This document shows, piece after piece, positions 58,541 to 64,000 of a DNA stretch of 64,000 bases. Source of the stretch: Tachypleus tridentatus (lineage: Eukaryota > Arthropoda > Merostomata > Xiphosura > Limulidae). A program made the translations under genes and the position numbers. The notes below the pieces were generated by a model that saw only the letters and a list, made by a program, of their open reading frames with translations, was not told the origin of the DNA and did not search any database. The stretch covers positions 1,364,001-1,428,000 of the forward strand of contig NC_134825.1 of NCBI RefSeq assembly GCF_004210375.1. The letters run 5' to 3'. Positions within the stretch are counted from its first letter, which is position 1; every line of letters starts with the position of its first letter.

Positions 58541-59132
58541 AAGTCAAAACATGTAGAAGAAGAGGGACTGTTAAAATTGGCAGAAAGTACAGATTTCCTC
58601 CCGACAAACACCAGGATCCAGAAGAGAAAAGAGAACCTCATCACATACAAGAGGGACTAGAATAAGATACAGTTTAACTACAATATTGCCTGAAATTGGG
58701 ACAGGAGAAAGTACCACGCAAAGCAGTGGCACACCAACATAGTATGATAATAATAGAGACGAAAAATAAGAGGAACGAAAAGACGAAAAAAATTGAGAAG
58801 ATTAACTTTTGGTAGGTACAAAGAGAAAACTGCAAGAAATACAAAAAGTTAATGAAATTAGTGAGTAAGGAGGTCCAAAAAATACCGAAAATTCAGAAAG
58901 TTGCTGAAAAGCATTAAAAAAAATGTTTGATGTTTTCAAACGATAGTAGGTAAGAAAGGATGACTACTCAAAAATGGTGTGTAAAAAGAAATGTGAATAA
59001 GAGAAGTGTGGAAGAACAAGGAAATGTTGTGACAACATGGAGAATAAGTAGAAGAGAAGAAAGTAAACAGTGACAAAAATAACTTAGGACGCGCTACTGA
59101 TGGACGAAAATGGAGCAGTACTACGAGGAAAA

Positions 59133-59228
59133 TATATATGAAAAAACGGCTAGTATGGATAAAGAAAGCTCTATGTAGAGGAGTGAGCAACGTGTTCATC
59201 TTCTTCGGTTATCGTCAGGTGAACCTGA
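59133..59228 (-). mobile_element. Penelope-like terminal fragment nested in the LINE
   Basis: On the minus strand it matches the hammerhead plus terminal region of the 14.8 kb element: ctgacgataaccgaagaag then gatgaacacg, and ctcctctacatag, with several substitutions. Its 5' end reads tcaggttcac directly joined to ctgacga, the same fold-back cap as at 44991. The most diverged Penelope copy here. Confidence 0.75.
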
Positions 59229-60299
59229 CTTTTGTAGCAAAACAAAAGTACTGGGAAAGAAAATAAGGAAAGCTATAAACGTCAATTAAATACAGTTTGG
59301 AAAGTAACAAAAGATGCAGTCTTCACCCTGTGACAATTACAAAAGAAATACCTTGAATGAAACAAGAAGTTTTACCATGTATTTGTAGCATTGGAGAAGA
59401 ATATGATAAGTTTCTACAAGAAAACCGATCAAACCAGTGAGAGCCACTTATGAAGGAGTGATAATAAACATGAAGATGGCATATGGAGAAACGGTTAAGT
59501 TAGAAGTAAATGTTAAGATGCACCCTGCTCATCGTCATTGTCATCAATGTCTAGAGTCATAAGTGTCCTGAAGAACTCTTTTGGGGGCCATTATTCATTA
59601 ATTACCCTATCCTAGCAGTTGAAATAGAGCAGAATTACAAGCACAAGTTAAAGTGTAGCAAAAGAGTTGTAAATACGAGACTTAAAAGTGAATGTCAGAA
59701 AAACAGTAATCATTGTTAGTAGAAGACGTGGGAAAAAAGATTAAAATCACAGATGTAAATAAGAAGGTGCTGGAAGAGGTAGAATACTTTATGCACTTAA
59801 GAAGTAGAATATAAAGTGAAAAAGAAAGTCAGAAAACTGTGAATGGTAAAATTTAGACAGATTTGAGGAAATTGAAGGAAGTAGCCATAGACATCTGTGA
59901 CAAAAATTAACGAGAGCACTAAATGTCAGTGTATAAAGCCATGATTGGACAAGTGCTCCTCTACGAAGCCAAGACCTAGAATAAGACGAATAAGGCTTGT
60001 TGATAAGAGCAGAAATGAAAATACTGAGATAGTTATCGGGAGTATTTCTGAAAGAAGAACAAATAAGGACATGAAGAAAATGACAGAAGTCTGTGAAATA
60101 AATGAAGGTTATCTAGGCGGGTTCGGAAAAAAAGGAAGAAGAAACAATCCGAAGCTGCCAGTAGTCATAAAGAGGAAAGAAAGAAGGCAAGTAAAGCATT
60201 GGAAGATGGGATTAAAGATGATCTTAATAAAAATACCTTACTTAGGAACCTATCGATGAATGAAGATAAAACAAATATAAGTTTTGTCTCCAACTAAAA

Positions 60300-63200
60300 T
60301 TAAGTTCCATAACTATCCCATATCTTGAAAAATATTGTTGGAGAGATTCCTTGCTAGTTTCTGCTTTCTGCTTAAGAAGAACTTATACTTCTGGCAAGTT
60401 GGTAAAACGTTCATCATCACAGTGATGTATTTATTTCCACAGTCACTCTGGAGCAATGTATTCAAGCACATTGATAATAGTCCTCTGAAGTGGTGCTTCA
60501 ATTCATTACTGCTTTAGATGATTATTCTGTTTTGTTTCAGAATATTTTTGTTCATAGCACAATTTAAACCAACCCAATAGAAGATCCTTCCCATTCTATT
60601 CAGTGTTTTCTTAACACATAAGTTTCCAACTACAAGAATGGCATTATAGATAATGGAGTATTGTGTAAATGTAAACAATGTGGAAATATCAACTCTAGTC
60701 ACTGTTTCTTTTTACCTATTACCTCCCTCTTCAAAACAAAGAGATTTCTTGTAAGTACATTAAATCCCACTTGCTCAATATAACTTTATCTTCAGCCTGT
60801 ATGGAGCAAATATTTTCCCTGAGACCTTCCACGCTATTATTTATCTACAAAATAATTAGTTTCATATTCATATGTTCTACATGAACATCTTTCAGTTAAA
60901 TGTTGAAACACTAGTTATTCATCATCATCACTTGTGGATGTCACATCTTGAATTATAATCTGTTGTACTTTATGTTGTTTATCTTTACCATCTCGTGTTT
61001 TCTTCTTTTCACAGTGTTTACACTCTTCATTAATGCATATTTCTTTGGGATAATGCATCAATATTTTCCTGATTCGATCCAGGTTAATGTACAATTTTAA
61101 AGTTATAGCTCTGAAGCCAATGGAACCATTTTGTTATATCACTTTCTAGATTGTGAAAATTTACCAGCTAAGCGAATATTGCATGATGTGTATGGAATGT
61201 AAACATTATCCATGTATATAATGAAATAAAGAATTAGAGTTCAAACAGCACTTGGTATATCTTTCAGATTGGTGTGATGCCTCTTTTTCGAAGTGTTCAT
61301 TGTCTTGAAATAGCAGTAATCACACAGGCGTTTTGTTGTTTTTTTTCAAATTATGCTTGTACCAATACTGCTCCCACTGCAAACTCACTGGATTATGTAT
61401 CTCAAATGGATAAATCTTCCAAAGTTAAATACATTAACACAGGAGTATTGGTAAATCTTTCTTCAGTTTACTGAATGTTCATATACTGTCAGTAGTCCGA
61501 CAGATCTTGTTTGGCTTTAACTTATATACAGAATGTGACGTTAAATAATGAAATAAAAACAATAACAGTAAAGGTACATTCTAAAACATCCCCTTACCTC
61601 GTGTTAGTCCCTTGTCGTTGGCCAATTCTGAACGTATCCAGTTTTAGGTACGTTTACAGACACCATTTCACTGCTGAATATGTTCTATGGAATTCGTTTC
61701 TTGGTGGAATTATTCGCACTTCTTCCCTTAACCGATTAAAAACATTCTTTAGCTTATTGTAAACATTATCAAACATCGTCCCAGTTTTGATTACATCATC
61801 AAAATAGATGACTACAACATTTCATGATAGTTCAAACAACTCATATTTTGTGCATTAGGTATTTCAAATACTAACACAACAAATTGCCGCAATCATCTCC
61901 TCCAGTAAAAGTTATCTTCCCTGTACGTGTTTTATCAAGTTGCGTTTGCCAATATCCACTCTTTATATCAAATGTTGAAAACTAAATTGATCCAAAAAAG
62001 CACACTTTTTATTACTTTATTTACCATCTTACAGTCCATACAGAATCTCGTGGATCCATCATTCTTTTTCACAAGTATAATAAGTGATTCCCAAAGAATT
62101 ATCATTGCTCATTTATAGAGATGGCTCAGTTCTATCACTCCCTACTCTTTCATAAGTTCTTTAAAACATAACCCTTTTTTTTCAAATGGCTTAATGATGC
62201 AATGATAATGCATTTCCAGTATGAAATACAGATTTCCATAATATTCCATCGTCTATAATACCATTCTTATAGTTGGAAATTTAGATGTTAAGAAAATACT
62301 TAAGAGAATAAAAGGGCTATTTTAGAGATATTTATTTTTGGGCCTAATTCATAAAGTCTACTAAAAAAGTTATTTTGATATTTTATGAGTAAGTCAAGTA
62401 ATCTATGGCATTGACCTCCTATATAATGTCACAAAAGTGACTATTTATGGTATTTTGTATGTGGGAGTACGAACTGCACAACTTTACAATTTTCATTCAG
62501 ACTTCACCCAAATTTTATTGTTCGTTGTATTCATGACTATAATAATGGCATATTTACTCTTTAGATCCAGATAATGTTTTCTTCATCAATTCCTCAGGAC
62601 ACACTGAAATATTTACTTCTACTATAGCCCAGTCATTAGATGTAACTTTATTCCTGATATGTCATATTGTATATCACCTCCTGGTCGTAAGATTTTTCTC
62701 CTTGTTATCAGTAAAGTTCAACATATGGTGTAGTAACATTCTTGTAGTATCCAGAGATTTTCTGGTCTTAGACTACGAAGCTATTACTAGCTAGCATAAT
62801 CTCGCATTCACGTCTCCGTAACATGCATTCTTTCTTAATGTCAATTACCCACACATCATGAGGTGTATGGAAGTTTTCTACATTAAAGAAAAATTCCAAC
62901 TTTGTTCATAATAATAATAATAATAATAAATTTATTAAGCAATAAATTAGACACAAAAAATCAAATATCAATATAAAACCATCAACAAAGAGTTAACTCG
63001 TCCTGTGATGGTTAAACACATAATAATGTAAAATCAAAACTTACAAAATCAATATAAAGTTCCCAGAATATTATCATCAGTATTTAAGATCCATTGTTTT
63101 AAGTATTTCTTTTGATTAACACGATTAATAGAAGATCTTATACTATAAGGAATAAAATTATGAATACGAGGTGCCAAATAAAGATATTGATGAAGTGTAA

Positions 63201-63690
63201 CTGTTTTACGTGGTGTGGGTACATTAATTGGAAAAAAAGATTGAAGTCGTGTAAAATATGAAGTGACTTTAAAAGGCCTATTAAAAGAAACATGCAATGT
63301 AGATAAAGCTAAAAAATATAAATAAAGTTTATCATATGAAAGAGGGGAGTTAAATTTACTGAAATCGGTATCAAGCCTATGAGTAAAAATAAGAGTATCC
63401 ATTTGGTGATCACACCAATCTTACTCCATTCATTATTACTTGAGGCAATTTCCCACCATTCGCTAACAAATTAGCTCATATTATTGTAACTGCAGAACCA
63501 GTACTGATTATAAAATCTGTAATAATTTCTATTATGAAGTTGTTTCCTTAAATAATGAGCTTTTTGTCTCATTTGGGGCAGATGAAGTAATCTGCTGAGC
63601 TCACCAGAAACGTCTAGCTAATTCCTGTTTTCCAATGTCTCTTTAGCCTTTTGTTATTCCTTTTATCTGCTCAAGCTCAAACTGGATATG
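60300..63690 (-). pseudogene. Decayed Ty3/gypsy-type retrotransposon, pol region
   Basis: Minus-strand frames show the pol order of Ty3/gypsy elements. Near 63440-63540 is a protease relic (STGSAVTIIS where DTG is expected). Near 62820-62880 comes HDVWVIDIKKECML, the segment before RT. Near 61930-62110 lie [14 protein letters not shown] and [13 protein letters not shown], and near 61745-61810 VIYFDDVIKT in place of the YLDD box. Then VQNWPTTRD near 61620, an RNase H start near 61350-61450, and an integrase core piece near 60313-60501 (GNKYITVMMN). Stops are frequent. No LTRs recognised. A LINE piece splits it. Confidence 0.82.
62906..63413 (-). mobile_element. 5'-truncated LINE inserted in the gypsy relic
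   Basis: An open frame at 63049-63402 encodes 117 residues ending in a pattern typical of the RT C-terminus of CR1/Jockey-like LINEs (HNFIPYSIRSSI...QKKYLKQWIL). Downstream is a short 3' UTR and a (TTA)n tail (plus-strand taa repeats at 62911-62931). Possible 8-base flanks ccaacttt (62898) and ccaatctt (63414) suggest a target duplication with one change. A recent, open copy compared with its host element. Confidence 0.7.
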
Positions 63691-63696
63691 TGTGTG

Positions 63697-63775
63697 TGTT
63701 TCTTACAGCAGAGCCACATCGGACCATCTGTTGAGCCCACCGAGTGGAATCGAACCCCTGATTTTAGCGTTGCAA
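63697..63775 (-). mobile_element. SINE-C copy
   Basis: On the minus strand: tttgcaacgctaaaatcag, B box ggggttcgattccac, then gtgggctcaacagatggtcc and gtggctctgctgtaagaaa. The same short family as 13264-13345 and 49089-49186. Confidence 0.75.
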
Positions 63776-63828
63776 ACTGGATATATACTAACCTTGTTTC
63801 AAGCTAATTTTCATATCCTCAGACTCAG

Positions 63829-64000
63829 TATGGCCGGATGGTTACGACGCTAGCCTAGTAATCTGACAACAAAAATGCTCGCCCTTTCAGCCGTGGTAGC
63901 GTTATAAAGTTACGGTCAATCCCACTATTTGTTGGTAAAAGGGTAGCCCAAGAGTTGGCAGTGAGTGGTGCTAGCTAGCTGTCTTTCCTCTAATCCTGTA
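63829..64000 (+). mobile_element. SINE-A copy, cut by the window end
   Basis: Head tatggccggatggttacgac, then a deletion removing the B box region, atgctcgccctttcagccgt, gcgttataaagttacggtca and gctagctgtctttcctctaa. It runs off the right edge. Confidence 0.85.

Larger units (their letters stand above)
57746..60280 (+). pseudogene. Decayed RTE-like LINE (endonuclease and reverse transcriptase)
   Basis: An APE-type endonuclease starts at about 57860 (VIWNISTMVGRSRQLAGML, matching the WNVRTM start of RTE-like elements) and continues at about 58185 (LGGDLNTNVGNIEW, the GDFN motif). After a SINE it resumes near 58600 (KRKENLITYKRGLE; later KAVAHQHSM, the conserved S/T-QH motif). RT relics include YEGVIINMKMAYGETVKLEV near 59450. 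Near 59640-60150 there are traces of the typical C-terminal part (RRRGKKIK-like, VYKAMIGQVLLYEAKT, DMKKMTEVCEINE). Stops, shifts and two insertions show it is long dead. It lies upstream of FBXO47 in the opposite orientation. Confidence 0.8.

Overview
This 64 kb window is nuclear DNA of an animal. It is AT-rich and gene-poor, with GT-AG introns up to 21 kb, dense minisatellite arrays and eukaryotic transposons on both strands. The transposons include Penelope-like, hAT, Tc1/mariner, RTE-like and Ty3/gypsy elements and tRNA-derived SINEs. The SINE families look like those I associate with arthropods, possibly chelicerates such as horseshoe crabs, but I cannot prove the species from this window.

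The one host gene I can support is a complete FBXO47-like F-box gene on the minus strand, positions 57222 down to 20899. It has eight coding exons joined by canonical GT-AG introns with phases that agree throughout. The predicted protein is 429 residues (human FBXO47 is about 452) and is collinear with the vertebrate protein. Coding exons: 57051-57222, 35564-35731, 30793-30869, 29563-29740, 29211-29381, 22607-22765, 21973-22115 and 20899-21120. A poly(A) signal lies at 20698-20703. The family acts in germ cells and meiosis (C. elegans PROM-1, mouse FBXO47), presumably as an SCF substrate adaptor.

Layout. 1-13.5 kb: intergenic tandem arrays (units of 74, about 40, about 45 and 96 bp), SINEs, a Penelope ribozyme fragment and a decayed hAT transposase. 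13.6-20.6 kb: one satellite split by a 3.8 kb head-to-head Penelope-like element (target duplication and hammerhead motifs at both ends) and by a hAT relic. 20.7-57.2 kb: FBXO47. Intron 5 holds a 3.5 kb family of related minisatellites, a Tc1/mariner-type MITE, an 85-bp-arm inverted repeat and a 77-bp array copied from the exon 5 splice donor. Intron 1 holds a complete hAT element with 8-bp target duplication, itself invaded by a Penelope fragment and a SINE, plus a Tc1 relic and a 20-copy array linked by (TA)n. 57.7-64 kb: a decayed RTE-like LINE on the plus strand and a decayed Ty3/gypsy element on the minus strand, both carrying nested insertions.

The most notable points are the perfectly phased 77-bp array that multiplies FBXO47's exon 5 donor site; the Penelope copies with hammerhead cores, two of which begin with a fold-back complement of ribozyme helix I; and three SINE families with different tRNA-like heads that share a 3' domain.
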